A stretch of DNA of 64,000 bases from Fodinibius saliphilus (lineage in GTDB: Bacteria; Bacteroidota; Rhodothermia; Balneolales; Balneolaceae), in contig NZ_VAWF01000001.1 in assembly GCF_005869845.1 (NCBI RefSeq), positions 372,001 to 436,000 of the forward strand, in the 5' to 3' direction. The translations under genes were made by a program, and so were the position numbers. Positions 17,720 through 26,900 of this stretch are shown piece after piece. The notes beneath the pieces are model-generated. The model was not told where the DNA came from. It did not search any database and saw only the letters and a list, made by a program, of their open reading frames with translations. Numbering within the stretch: position 1 is the stretch's first letter; each line of letters opens with the position of its first letter.

Positions 17720-18787
17720 ATGAAAAAACGATACTCTTTATTTCTCTTGTCACTGGTAATTTTAATCGTATCCTGCGACAAAGATAATGATAACAACCCC
17801 GCTCCACTTGAGGATTCTGCAGCATATGTGGTTAATGAGGGTAACTTTAGTGATGCAAATGGATCAATTACAAGCTATAGTCCTGAATCCGGAAGTACCA
17901 TCTTGCAAGCCTTTGATAAGGAAAATGGCCGTCCATTGGCAGGTTATTTACAGACCTCTAAAAAGGTAGATGAACGCATTTATATTGTATCTAATAAGGC
18001 CGACAAAATCGAAATTATTGACTATAAGACCTTAGAAAGCAAAGGAACCATAGATTCTTTTGAAAAAGCACCTACTGCTATTGAAATAGTTGATGGAGTT
18101 GCATTTGTAGGAACAGCAGATTTTAAAGGCGCTACAGATTCACTTAGAATGTTTGACTTGGCATCTTTTGAGAAAAAAGAAGCAGCAATAGAAGTCGGAA
18201 ATACTCCCCGTGATATAGAAAGAGTAGGAGACAACCTTTATGTCAGTAATAATGGCTTCGGATATGGTAATACCGTTTCAGTTATCGACCTTTCATCCAA
18301 TGAGGTTATTGAGACCATTACTGTTGGTGCCGGTCCTAATGAGTTGATTGTAGATAACGAAGAACGAGTCTGGGTCGTTTGCAATGGAAGAAAATCTTAT
18401 TCTGAAGGAAGTTCTGATGTTCCTGGCAGTGTCTATATTATCGATGGGAATTCTGCAACTGTAATCGACTCTATTACCGAAGGTATTACTTTAGGTGCTC
18501 AATCTTACCAAGAGAGATTGGTTCTGAATTCCGAGAAGGCAGAAGCATATCTTCTTAACAACGGTATTAGCGTCATTGACATGAACTCTTATACTATTAA
18601 AAAGAATATTGTTAATGAGTCATTTTACGCGATCGGTTATTTCCCACTGCAACAGAGTATTTATGTAGGTAAAAGCAATGGAACTTCTCAGCCTGGAAAG
18701 GGATATGTATATGACCTGGAAGGTGCGCCCGTGGATTCTTTTAATGTAGGTATTATCCCCCATAAGTTTCACTTTACTAGCAACTGA
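17720..18787 (+). CDS. BtuG-like surface lipoprotein, YncE-type beta-propeller
   Basis: This 355-residue lipoprotein (lipobox IVSC, Cys19, followed by acidic DKDNDNN) is built from repeated propeller blades of the YncE/YVTN kind: IYIVSNKADKIEIIDYKT, VAFVGTADFKG, LYVSNNGFGYGNTVSVIDL, VWVVCNGRKSY, AYLLNNGISVIDM. It starts 10 bases after btuB. In Bacteroides, the surface propeller BtuG binds B12 very tightly and passes it to BtuB; the fold, anchoring and gene order here match. The acidic residues after the Cys resemble a lipoprotein surface-export signal. The BtuG role is inferred, not proved by ligand residues. Confidence 0.75.
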   Translation: MKKRYSLFLLSLVILIVSCDKDNDNNPAPLEDSAAYVVNEGNFSDANGSITSYSPESGSTILQAFDKENGRPLAGYLQTSKKVDERIYIVSNKADKIEIIDYKTLESKGTIDSFEKAPTAIEIVDGVAFVGTADFKGATDSLRMFDLASFEKKEAAIEVGNTPRDIERVGDNLYVSNNGFGYGNTVSVIDLSSNEVIETITVGAGPNELIVDNEERVWVVCNGRKSYSEGSSDVPGSVYIIDGNSATVIDSITEGITLGAQSYQERLVLNSEKAEAYLLNNGISVIDMNSYTIKKNIVNESFYAIGYFPLQQSIYVGKSNGTSQPGKGYVYDLEGAPVDSFNVGIIPHKFHFTSN

Positions 18788-18844
18788 TACCCTATAAAGA
18801 GAGGCGTATAATCGGACTCCCCTAAGGTCCGATTGTTGAGCCGT

Positions 18845-18884
18845 ATAATTCTGGATGGGTTCGCCTGTTCAGGATTATTTTTTA
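18845..18884 (+). terminator. Terminator after the btuB-btuG unit
   Basis: A 9-bp stem with one G-U pair (ATAATTCTG 18845-18853, CAGGATTAT 18870-18878) runs into TTTTTT. A second perfect hairpin (AATCGGAC 18810-18817, GTCCGATT 18827-18834), without a T tract, lies just upstream. Together they probably separate the riboswitch-controlled receptor unit from the cob genes. Confidence 0.7.
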
Positions 18885-18960
18885 GATAGTTGCAGTTGAA
18901 AATAATTGCTATCAGATTAAGATCTGAGTCACACAAAAAGGATAACTTAGCATATATAAC

Positions 18961-19467
18961 ATGATACACTTAATTACCGGTGGCCAGAGATCCGGGAAAA
19001 GCAGCAGGGCTCAAGAGTTTGCTCTTTCATTGACCGACAGTCCCGTTTATGTGGCTACGGCTCGTGTTTGGGACGAAGATTTTGAACAGCGCGTAGAGCG
19101 CCATAAGGATGATCGCGATGAGCGGTGGAATACCCTTGAAGTGGAAAAAGCGCTCGGAGATATCAAAGTTGAGAGAAGAGTTGTGGTTGTTGATTGTATT
19201 ACGCTCTGGCTTACTAACTTTTTTATGGATACCGACCAAGATGTCGATCGGTCTATGGAGTTGGCCAAGGATGAACTTGAAAAATTATTTGAAAAGGATT
19301 GTACCCTTATTTTGGTCACTAACGAAATTGGTATGGGTACACATGCTCACACCGAAAGTGGCCGAAAATTTGCTGACATGCAGGGCTGGATGAATCAGTT
19401 TATTGCTGAACGGGCTGACAATGTTACTCTCATGGTCTCAGGTATTCCGGTAGAAATAAAAGGATAA
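18961..19467 (+). CDS. cobU: Adenosylcobinamide kinase / adenosylcobinamide-phosphate guanylyltransferase
   Basis: A 168-residue bifunctional enzyme of nucleotide-loop assembly. It phosphorylates adenosylcobinamide and then attaches GMP to give adenosylcobinamide-GDP. The P-loop GGQRSGKSS is at 7-15. The RVERHKDDRDERW block holds His48, equivalent to the guanylylated His of CobU. The end TLMVSGIPVEIKG is typical. It is first in the cobU-cobT-cobS-cobC series. A terminator lies between it and the BtuG-like gene, and no riboswitch was seen directly before it, so control may be constitutive or separate. Confidence 0.95.
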   Translation: MIHLITGGQRSGKSSRAQEFALSLTDSPVYVATARVWDEDFEQRVERHKDDRDERWNTLEVEKALGDIKVERRVVVVDCITLWLTNFFMDTDQDVDRSMELAKDELEKLFEKDCTLILVTNEIGMGTHAHTESGRKFADMQGWMNQFIAERADNVTLMVSGIPVEIKG

Positions 19468-19543
19468 GCATATAACTGTGTGTTTTCCTATGAAAGTTAT
19501 CTTAAATGTAGGATTACTTTTTTTTAAAACTGTATTTATATAG

Positions 19544-20587
19544 ATGAAAGAATTTAATATATCAGCAGTAAACAAAAATTTAGAAGAACCCTTACAGCAT
19601 AAAATTGATAATAAGACCAAACCCGTAGGAGCACTGGGCAGCTTAGAAGATATTGCTCTTAAAATTGGACTTATACAGCAGGATCTCGAACCCCAGCTTA
19701 AAAATCCACTTTTAGCTGTATTTGCCGGTGATCACGGTATTGCTGCCGAAGGAATAGTGAATGCATATCCTCAAGAAGTAACGGCACAGATGGTGCTAAA
19801 TATGGTTGGGGGTGGGGCGGCCGTAAACGTATTTTGTGCTACACACAATATCGCTACAAAAATTATTGATGCAGGTGTGGCAGCAGAATTGCCATCCAGC
19901 GAAAAGTTAATAGATCGAAAAATTGCCGCCGGTACCCAGAATTATAGTCATACTCCCGCTATGTCTGCTAAAGAGTGTAATAATGCTATTGAAGCAGGGT
20001 CCGAACTTGTTAGCCAATGGCATAATAGAGGAACCAATATTATTGGCTTTGGCGAAATGGGTATTGGCAATACCTCTTCTGCCTCTATTATCACCAGTAT
20101 ACTAACAGGTTACTCTATTGATGCATGTACGGGTAAAGGAACGGGGCTTGATGAAGAGGAGGTAAGCCAGAAGGCCACAATACTTGCAAAGGCCATTGAA
20201 GCCCATGATATTGATGCCGATCCGTTTTCTGTGTTACAAACATTTGGTGGATTTGAAATTGCCATGATTGTCGGGGGCATACTGCAGGCTGCAGAGCACC
20301 AGATGATTATTTTAGTAGATGGTTTTATTGCTACAGCCGCTTTTATGGTAGCTTGTGAGTTGTATTCCAAAGTACGTGATTTTGCTATTTTCACTCATAC
20401 ATCCGACGAGCAGGCACATCGTATTCAGCTGGATTATCTGCAGGCAGAACCGCTGTTGCAGTTAGGAATGCGACTGGGGGAAGGTACCGGCGCGGCAATG
20501 GCATATCCCATTATAGAATCTGCTGTTAACTTCTTAAATAATATGGCATCCTTCAAAGATGCTGCCGTATCAAAAGGAGATAATTAA
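19544..20587 (+). CDS. cobT: Nicotinate-nucleotide--dimethylbenzimidazole phosphoribosyltransferase
   Basis: CobT (347 residues, normal length) activates the lower ligand base to alpha-ribazole phosphate. Recognisable blocks are LLAVFAGDHGIAAEGI, the glycine-rich NMVGGGAAVNVF, GFGEMGIGNTSSA and the catalytic-glutamate motif LGEGTGAAMA (Glu313). It is cytosolic. Its last bases overlap the cobS start by one nucleotide (TAATG). No base-making gene such as bluB is in the window, so dimethylbenzimidazole or another base may be salvaged. Confidence 0.96.
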   Translation: MKEFNISAVNKNLEEPLQHKIDNKTKPVGALGSLEDIALKIGLIQQDLEPQLKNPLLAVFAGDHGIAAEGIVNAYPQEVTAQMVLNMVGGGAAVNVFCATHNIATKIIDAGVAAELPSSEKLIDRKIAAGTQNYSHTPAMSAKECNNAIEAGSELVSQWHNRGTNIIGFGEMGIGNTSSASIITSILTGYSIDACTGKGTGLDEEEVSQKATILAKAIEAHDIDADPFSVLQTFGGFEIAMIVGGILQAAEHQMIILVDGFIATAAFMVACELYSKVRDFAIFTHTSDEQAHRIQLDYLQAEPLLQLGMRLGEGTGAAMAYPIIESAVNFLNNMASFKDAAVSKGDN

Positions 20588-21345
20588 TGAAAAGAGAACT
20601 ACAGGTATTTCTGACGGCTGTAATGTTTTTCACTAAAATTCCGTGTCCCCAATGGGTAGACCATTCTCCGGAGTTTTTGAATGAAAGTGCCCGCTATTTT
20701 TCTCTGGTGGGTATTATTGTAGGCAGCGTAGGGGCAGCAGTATTTTGGGGATTTAACTTCCTCTTTCCACAAACGATTGCCGTATTGCTAAGTATGTTGG
20801 CAACAATATGGGTGACCGGGGCTTTTCATGAAGATGGGTTGGCCGATATGTTTGATGGTTTTGGTGGAGGGTGGACCCAGGAGCAAATCCTCAGTATTAT
20901 GAAAGATTCACGCATTGGTACCTTCGGCGTTGCTGGTCTGACTGGCATTCTTGCATTGAAGTTTCTGAGCCTTAACGAATTGCCTCCTTTGGCTATCCCT
21001 TTTCTTCTTATTGCTGGACATGCTGCTAGTCGATTTTTTGCTACTACTCTTATTATGACGCATGATTATGTTCGGGGCGAACCCTCCAAAGCCAAGCCGG
21101 TAGCCCAAAAAATGTCCCCATTTTCCATAATTTTAAGCGCCGTATTTGGATTGCTGCCACTGTTTTTGATACCACACTCATGGATTTGGCTTAGCCTTAT
21201 TCCCATGATTAGTGTATTGGCTTATCTGGGTTGGTTTTTCAACAAATGGATTGGCGGTCATACCGGCGATTGCAGTGGGGCCACACAACAACTTCTTGAA
21301 GTAACTTTTTACCTTTCAGCAGTAATTATATGGACATTTATTTAA
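20587..21345 (+). CDS. cobS: Adenosylcobinamide-GDP ribazoletransferase (cobalamin synthase)
   Basis: A 252-residue polytopic membrane enzyme that joins adenosylcobinamide-GDP to alpha-ribazole (phosphate), the last assembly step. The acidic metal-binding motif FHEDGLADMFDGFGGG (around residue 80) and the C-terminal GGHTGDCSGATQQL are family hallmarks. The N-terminal FFTKIPCPQW is also typical. It overlaps cobT by one base and cobC by 16 bases, implying coupled translation. Confidence 0.96.
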   Translation: MKRELQVFLTAVMFFTKIPCPQWVDHSPEFLNESARYFSLVGIIVGSVGAAVFWGFNFLFPQTIAVLLSMLATIWVTGAFHEDGLADMFDGFGGGWTQEQILSIMKDSRIGTFGVAGLTGILALKFLSLNELPPLAIPFLLIAGHAASRFFATTLIMTHDYVRGEPSKAKPVAQKMSPFSIILSAVFGLLPLFLIPHSWIWLSLIPMISVLAYLGWFFNKWIGGHTGDCSGATQQLLEVTFYLSAVIIWTFI

Positions 21346-21896
21346 TTCGACACACGACACCGGATATCGAAGAAGGCATTTGTTACGGGCAAAAAGATAT
21401 TGGTTTAGCCGTTGATTATGCAAATGAAGTAAATATTCTAAAGAGAAAGCTTCCAAAGGGCTACCATAATTTTACTACTTATAGCAGTTCTCTTGAACGG
21501 TGTAAAAAATTAGCTGACGAACTAGCTACGAAAGAGCCTATCACAGATGATCGCCTGATGGAACTCAATTTTGGGGATTGGGAAGGTCGGAAATGGGATA
21601 ATATAAGCCAGAATGAACTGGGTGAATGGATGGAAAACTTTGTTGAGGTCGTATGCCCCGGTGGAGAATCGTATCGGCAGTTACATAACCGGGTAGAAGC
21701 ATGGTGGAAGGAGCAATTAGAGGGGAAAGACGATCAGTTGCTTGTGATAACGCATGGAGGGGTTATTCGCTGTCTCCTAAGTTTGGTGTTAGGTATTCCA
21801 TTGGGAAATAGTTTTCAACTGACCATAGATTACGGAGGCGTTTCTAAAATATCTCGTCGTCATAATAGAAACTCAGTAAGATTTATCAACAGATGA
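21330..21896 (+). CDS. cobC: Alpha-ribazole phosphatase, histidine phosphatase family (CobC)
   Basis: The 188-residue enzyme has the histidine-phosphatase core: LIRHTTP with the phospho-acceptor His8, the acid block LMELNFGDWEG, and the second His in VITHGGVIRC. It removes phosphate from alpha-ribazole phosphate or cobalamin phosphate. It starts inside the last 16 bases of cobS and ends overlapping the next gene (ATGA). Other histidine phosphatases look alike; the operon position supports CobC. Confidence 0.9.
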   Translation: MDIYLIRHTTPDIEEGICYGQKDIGLAVDYANEVNILKRKLPKGYHNFTTYSSSLERCKKLADELATKEPITDDRLMELNFGDWEGRKWDNISQNELGEWMENFVEVVCPGGESYRQLHNRVEAWWKEQLEGKDDQLLVITHGGVIRCLLSLVLGIPLGNSFQLTIDYGGVSKISRRHNRNSVRFINR

Positions 21897-22636
21897 AAAG
21901 AGCATTGTTCAATTGGAGCGGAGGAAAAGACTCCTCCTTTGCTTTACATCGTGTACTGCAGGATGGTAACTATGAAATTGCGGGATTGCTTACGAGTTTC
22001 AATAAGGCTAATAAAAGAGTGTCTATGCACGGCATTCATCAAAAGCTGGTTGAAGAACAAGCTCGGCAAATCGGCCTGCCGTTATATCCACTGATGCTAC
22101 CGCAGGATTTAGGGATGGACAAGTATAATGCATATATGGAGCAAAAACTCTTGAGTTATAAAAAGAACGGGATCAATGTCGGAGTTTTTGGGGATATCTT
22201 TTTGGAAGACCTCAAAAATTATCGAGAGAAACAGCTTAAAAGTATTGGAATGGAAGCACATTTCCCGTTATGGAAAAAATCAACTGCAGAGCTATCACAA
22301 AAGTTCATTGACGATGGATTCAAAGCAATTGTCGTGTCTGTCAGCGGAGAGAAATTAGACAAGTCTTTTGTAGGGCGGATTTATGATGAGTCTTTTATCG
22401 GGGCGTTGCCAATAGGAGTCGATCCCTGTGGAGAAAATGGAGAATTTCATACCTTTGTTTTTGATGGCCCTATCTTTAAAGATGCTGTGCCTTTTACGAT
22501 AGGGGAGACCATAAAACGATCTTATGAACTACCTAATGATGATGACTCTCACTGTTTTCAGGATGATGCTGCTCCGCCTGATGAATGCATTTACTGGTTC
22601 ATGGATTTACAAGTGCCGGAAAAGAAGACACATTAA
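21893..22636 (+). CDS. PP-loop ATPase, Dph6/COG2102-like, in the cob operon
   Basis: The 247-residue protein begins with a PP-loop, NWSGGKDSS (7-15), which binds ATP in adenylating enzymes. It continues with the Dph6-type blocks VSMHGIHQKLVEEQA, GVFGDIFLEDLKNYRE and DPCGENGEFHTFVFDGP. In archaea and eukaryotes such proteins amidate diphthine on EF-2, but bacteria lack diphthamide, so this one must do something else. It overlaps cobC by four bases (ATGA) and is the last gene of the operon. I infer a corrinoid-related ATP-dependent step, such as amidation or adenylation, but no direct sign of substrate is visible. Confidence 0.8.
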   Translation: MKRALFNWSGGKDSSFALHRVLQDGNYEIAGLLTSFNKANKRVSMHGIHQKLVEEQARQIGLPLYPLMLPQDLGMDKYNAYMEQKLLSYKKNGINVGVFGDIFLEDLKNYREKQLKSIGMEAHFPLWKKSTAELSQKFIDDGFKAIVVSVSGEKLDKSFVGRIYDESFIGALPIGVDPCGENGEFHTFVFDGPIFKDAVPFTIGETIKRSYELPNDDDSHCFQDDAAPPDECIYWFMDLQVPEKKTH

Positions 22637-23129
22637 TAGAATAGAAGCTATTAATCATTCAAAAGGCTAGTAGTAGAGTCTTCTTCAACAATGGAGTAAA
22701 AGATCTTTTTACCCTTATATTACTAGTAGTAGATAACTTATTTAATGCTTGAGTGATGAGGAGTTCTGTATTTTCTAGCACAGACCACTATTTTGATGAA
22801 AAGCTCGTTTTTATACAAATATTAAAAAATATTAATATTAATAAACGAACTTGATCCAATTAGCAGGGTATGAGGTGGGTTTTTTTATAGTTCTTAAAAA
22901 GTTATCCACAGGATGTGGATTTCTTATGACAAAATTGAGATAAAAATAGTCCGGGTTACTAAATGTATTGTGGATAACTTTAACCTTTTGTGGAAAAGTA
23001 ATTAGCTAATTTACTTGCTCCAAAAAGCTAGTCCTTTATATTTAACTGATGGAGAGTGGCGATTTTTTTTAGTGCATTTAAAGCCTTCCATACTAGTCAA
23101 AATAATTTGTAAGTAACCGGAGAATATTT
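22637..23129. other. 493-base gene-free region with AT-rich tract and DnaA boxes before nrdJ
   Basis: There is no plausible ORF. Contents from left to right: a weak inverted repeat at the end of the preceding gene (TTAATAG 22633-22639, CTATTAA 22648-22654); an exact 11-bp direct repeat CTAGTAGTAGA (22667-22677 and 22723-22733); an almost pure A/T tract (22811-22845) with repeated AATATTA; and three DnaA boxes (22902-22997). The nrdJ ribosome site is CCGGAGAA, just before 23130. It may be a regulated nrdJ promoter or a replication-origin-like element. Confidence 0.6.
22902..22997. promoter_or_regulatory. Cluster of three DnaA boxes
   Basis: A perfect TTATCCACA lies on the plus strand at 22902-22910. 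A second perfect box lies on the minus strand at 22969-22977 (reads TGTGGATAA on plus). TTTTCCACA, which fits TTWTNCACA, is on the minus strand at 22989-22997. ATCCACA (22904-22910) also forms a perfect 7-bp inverted repeat with TGTGGAT (22914-22920). They sit 133-228 bases before nrdJ. Confidence 0.7.
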
Positions 23130-26100
23130 ATGAAATTTACACGCTTTTATACTCAGGAAGAGTGGGATAGCCCTTTTGGAGATATGAAGTTTGAGAGTCG
23201 TAAATCGGAGATCAAAAATCCCGACGGCTCAATGGTCTTTTCAATGGACGAATTAATTGTACCGGCTTCTTGGTCGCAGGTGTCAACAGATGTTATTGCC
23301 CAGAAGTATTTTAGAAAAGCCGGTGTTCCTAAGAAAACGAAAAAAGTCAAAGAAAAAGGAGTGCCTAAATGGCTTCAGCGTTCTGAGGCGGATGAAGAGG
23401 CAATGAAAGATATTGATGAAGAGGAACGATATGGCGGAGAGTTTGACAGTCGCCAGGTGTTTCATCGATTGGCTGGTTGCTGGACCTACTGGGGATGGAA
23501 GCATGATTATTTCGATTCAGAAGAACAGGCTAAAGTATTTTATGATGAGCTTTGCTATATGCTGGCAAACCAGATGGCAGCTCCAAATAGTCCACAATGG
23601 TTTAATACTGGCTTGCACTGGGCTTATGGTATCAATGGCCCGTCACAAGGTCATTACTATGTTGATGGAAAAACCGGCGAACTGACACGGTCTGATGATG
23701 CCTATTCCCACCCACAACCTCACGCCTGCTTTATCCAAAGTATTGATGATAACCTTGTGAACGAAGGCGGTATCATGGACTTGTGGGTTCGTGAAGCTCG
23801 TTTGTTCAAATATGGTTCGGGTACAGGCAGTAACTTTTCAAAAGTACGTGGTGAAGGAGAGCCCCTGAGTGGAGGTGGTCGTTCTTCCGGTTTGATGAGT
23901 TTCCTTAAGATTGGTGATAAAGCAGCAGGAGCTATTAAATCCGGCGGTACCACCAGACGTGCTGCGAAGATGGTGACGCTTGATCTTGATCATCCTGATA
24001 TTGAAGAGTATGTGAATTGGAAGGTCCGGGAAGAGCAGAAGGTTGCTTCTATGGTTGCGGGCTCGAAAATTTTGGAAAGTCATCTCAAAAAGATAATTAA
24101 ACTCTGTAACAAACCGGTTGAAATTGACGGTCGTACCTTTAACGGCGCGGTAAGTCGGGATCCGGTGAAAAACAAAGAGCTTGGGAAAGCGATTAAAGAA
24201 GCCAAAGAAGATCAGGTACCATTAAATTATATCGAAAGAGTAGTTCAACTGGCGGCACAAGGCTTTACTGATCTGGAATTCGATACTTATGATACGGATT
24301 GGGATTCTGAAGCTTATCGTACGGTAAGTGGACAGAATTCAAATAACTCTGTCCGTATTCCCAACAAATTTATGAAAGCCGTAAAGGATGATGACCAGTG
24401 GGATCTCTACTGGAGAACGGAAAAACGTAAGGCGGCCGAAGAAGGGCGAGAGCCAGATCCGTGCAAGTCAATGCCGGCCCGTAAGCTTTGGGATGATATT
24501 GCGCATGCTGCTTGGTCTTGTGCCGATCCCGGTGCTCAGTATCACGATACCATTAATGAGTGGCACACATGTCCTAACGATGGGCCAATTAACGGTAGTA
24601 ATCCTTGTTCGGAGTACATGTTCCTCGACAATACGGCTTGTAACCTGGCGTCGTTGAACCTGATGAAGTATTTCAAAACGGACGAATGCAACGAGTTTGA
24701 TGTAGAGGCGCTTCGAAACGCTTCGCGTCTGTGGACGGTAGTTCTTGAAATCTCCGTATTGATGGCACAATTTCCATCCAAAGAGATTGCAGAGCTTTCT
24801 TACAAGTATCGTACGCTGGGTCTTGGTTTTGCGAACCTTGGTGCTGCATTGATGGTTCAAGGTGTTCCTTACGACAGTGATGAAGGTTGTGCTATTGCCG
24901 GTGGATTGATGAGCATCATCCACATGAATGCTTATAAAACAAGTGCCGAAATGGCGAAAGAGCTTGGTGCTTTTGAGCGTTTCGAAGCCAATAAGGAACC
25001 AATGCTGAAAGTTGTGCGAAACCACAAACGTGCGGCTTATAATGTGGATCCTGATGAATATGAGGATCTCACGGTAAAGCCAATGGGTATTGATGCTAAT
25101 GAATGCCCGGATAATCTCTTAAAGGCAGCCCGTGAAGATTCTGACGAAGCAGTAAAAATGGGTGAAGAGCACGGTTATCGAAATGCCCAGGTAACGGTAA
25201 TTGCCCCAACGGGTACCATCGGCTTGGTCATGGATTGTGATACAACCGGAATTGAGCCCGATTTCGCACTGGTGAAGTTTAAGAAACTTGCAGGTGGTGG
25301 TCACTTCAAAATTATTAACCAATGTGTACCTAAAGCACTGCAAAACCTAGGCTATAGTCCTAAAGAGCGACAAGAAATAATTAACTATGCTAAAGGTCAT
25401 GGTACATTGGATGGTTGTCCTCATATTAATGAGGAAACACTCCGCGAGAAAGGGTTTGGTGACAAGCAGCTGGATGCCATTGAAGAGGCATTGCCCAGCA
25501 GTTTCGAAATCAAGTTTGCTTTCAACCAGTGGACACTGGGAGAAGACTTCTGCAAAGAAGAGCTTGGCCTAACTGACGAGCAACTTGCCAATCCTCAGTT
25601 TGATATTCTCAAGTTTCTTGGATTTAGCAAAGAGCAAGTTCAGGAAGCTAACGATTATGTATGCGGTACTATGACCGTAGAGGGAGCACCTCATCTAAAA
25701 GATGAGCACCTGCCGGTCTTTGACTGTGCCAATCGATGTGGACGTATCGGAACCCGTTATATTGCACCGGGCGGACACATCCGCATGATGGCAGCAGCAC
25801 AGCCGTTTGTTTCCGGAGCTATTTCGAAAACAATCAACTTGCCCAACGAAGCAACGGTTGAAGACTTTAAAGATGCCTATATGGAATCTTGGGAGCTAAT
25901 GCTGAAGGCTAATGCCTTGTATCGTGATGGATCTAAGTTGAGTCAACCACTTAATAGTCTAAGTGATGTTTTCGAAGACTTGGATGAAGAGGACCTCGAT
26001 GAGGAGATTACTCAAGCTCAGGATAAGGTGGTTGAAACTGCTGAAAAGATTGTTCACAAATATGTGGCCGATCGTCAGCGTTTACCCAGCCGTCGCAATG

Positions 26101-26714
26101 GTTATACCCAGAAAGTGAAGATCGGCGGACAAAGTGTCTATTTACGAACCGGCGAATATAAAAATGGCCAACTCGGTGAGATCTTCATTGACATGCACCG
26201 TGAAGGTGCTGCTTTCCGAAGTCTCACAAACTGTTTTGCAATCGCTATTTCACTTGGGTTGCAGCATGGTGTACCGCTTGAAGAGTTTGTGGATGCCTTT
26301 ACATTCACAAAGTTTGAGCCCAGTGGTACGGTTAGTGGAAGTCCGCATGTTAAGATGACGACTTCCGTTATCGATTATATTTTCCGTGAACTTGCGGTAA
26401 CATATCTCGGTCGTGATGATCTGGCACACGTTCCTGCAGAGGATATTATGTCGCGTAAGATGCGACCTTCTGAAGAAGCGAAACAAGCAAAGAAGGCAGA
26501 TCAGGCCCAGACGGGTACCGCTGATGCGGTTGCAGAGCCAGAACCTGCTACCCAATCTGCAGATAGTGATGATGGTTATCAGAGTGATTACGAGAAAGCA
26601 AAAGAACTGGGATACACCGGTGATTCCTGCCCCGAATGTGGTAGTATGACGATGGTCCGCAATGGAACCTGTCAGAAGTGCATAACTTGTGGCTCAACTA
26701 CCGGTTGCTCGTAA
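23130..26714 (+). CDS. nrdJ: Class II vitamin B12-dependent ribonucleotide reductase (NrdJ)
   Basis: This 1194-residue enzyme uses adenosylcobalamin to make the thiyl radical that reduces ribonucleotides to deoxyribonucleotides, with or without oxygen. The active-site finger-loop motif NPCSE (Asn491, Cys493, Glu495) is present. Further core blocks are [35 protein letters not shown] and [17 protein letters not shown]. The C-terminal tail has paired cysteines ([21 protein letters not shown]), the usual redox or zinc-ribbon tail of the long NrdJ form. The length is normal and no intein is seen. Its placement right after the B12 salvage operon fits its cofactor need. DnaA boxes upstream suggest cell-cycle control. 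Confidence 0.97.
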   Translation: MKFTRFYTQEEWDSPFGDMKFESRKSEIKNPDGSMVFSMDELIVPASWSQVSTDVIAQKYFRKAGVPKKTKKVKEKGVPKWLQRSEADEEAMKDIDEEERYGGEFDSRQVFHRLAGCWTYWGWKHDYFDSEEQAKVFYDELCYMLANQMAAPNSPQWFNTGLHWAYGINGPSQGHYYVDGKTGELTRSDDAYSHPQPHACFIQSIDDNLVNEGGIMDLWVREARLFKYGSGTGSNFSKVRGEGEPLSGGGRSSGLMSFLKIGDKAAGAIKSGGTTRRAAKMVTLDLDHPDIEEYVNWKVREEQKVASMVAGSKILESHLKKIIKLCNKPVEIDGRTFNGAVSRDPVKNKELGKAIKEAKEDQVPLNYIERVVQLAAQGFTDLEFDTYDTDWDSEAYRTVSGQNSNNSVRIPNKFMKAVKDDDQWDLYWRTEKRKAAEEGREPDPCKSMPARKLWDDIAHAAWSCADPGAQYHDTINEWHTCPNDGPINGSNPCSEYMFLDNTACNLASLNLMKYFKTDECNEFDVEALRNASRLWTVVLEISVLMAQFPSKEIAELSYKYRTLGLGFANLGAALMVQGVPYDSDEGCAIAGGLMSIIHMNAYKTSAEMAKELGAFERFEANKEPMLKVVRNHKRAAYNVDPDEYEDLTVKPMGIDANECPDNLLKAAREDSDEAVKMGEEHGYRNAQVTVIAPTGTIGLVMDCDTTGIEPDFALVKFKKLAGGGHFKIINQCVPKALQNLGYSPKERQEIINYAKGHGTLDGCPHINEETLREKGFGDKQLDAIEEALPSSFEIKFAFNQWTLGEDFCKEELGLTDEQLANPQFDILKFLGFSKEQVQEANDYVCGTMTVEGAPHLKDEHLPVFDCANRCGRIGTRYIAPGGHIRMMAAAQPFVSGAISKTINLPNEATVEDFKDAYMESWELMLKANALYRDGSKLSQPLNSLSDVFEDLDEEDLDEEITQAQDKVVETAEKIVHKYVADRQRLPSRRNGYTQKVKIGGQSVYLRTGEYKNGQLGEIFIDMHREGAAFRSLTNCFAIAISLGLQHGVPLEEFVDAFTFTKFEPSGTVSGSPHVKMTTSVIDYIFRELAVTYLGRDDLAHVPAEDIMSRKMRPSEEAKQAKKADQAQTGTADAVAEPEPATQSADSDDGYQSDYEKAKELGYTGDSCPECGSMTMVRNGTCQKCITCGSTTGCS

Positions 26715-26741
26715 CTTTAAACTAATCTTTTATAAGATTTT

Positions 26742-26780
26742 AAGCCTGGCAAGTTTTGAAAACTTGCCAGGCTTTTTTAT
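26742..26780 (+). terminator. Strong Rho-independent terminator after nrdJ
   Basis: A near-perfect inverted repeat (AAGCCTGGCAAGTTTT 26742-26757, AAAACTTGCCAGGCTT 26759-26774) is followed by TTTTTT. It is by far the longest hairpin in the window. Confidence 0.95.
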
Positions 26781-26900
26781 TAGGTAAAGCCTAATAAAAA
26801 CGTTGTTTAAAGCTTCCAGAGGGCAAAAATGGAACAATTTTGATCTCTTCGTTGTTATGTGGCCTAAGTCAAAAAACCGGAATAAAAGTTATTTATCATT

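Noticed and set aside
24468-25025. 185-codon minus-strand ORF
   Set aside because: Antisense shadow inside nrdJ with no family features.
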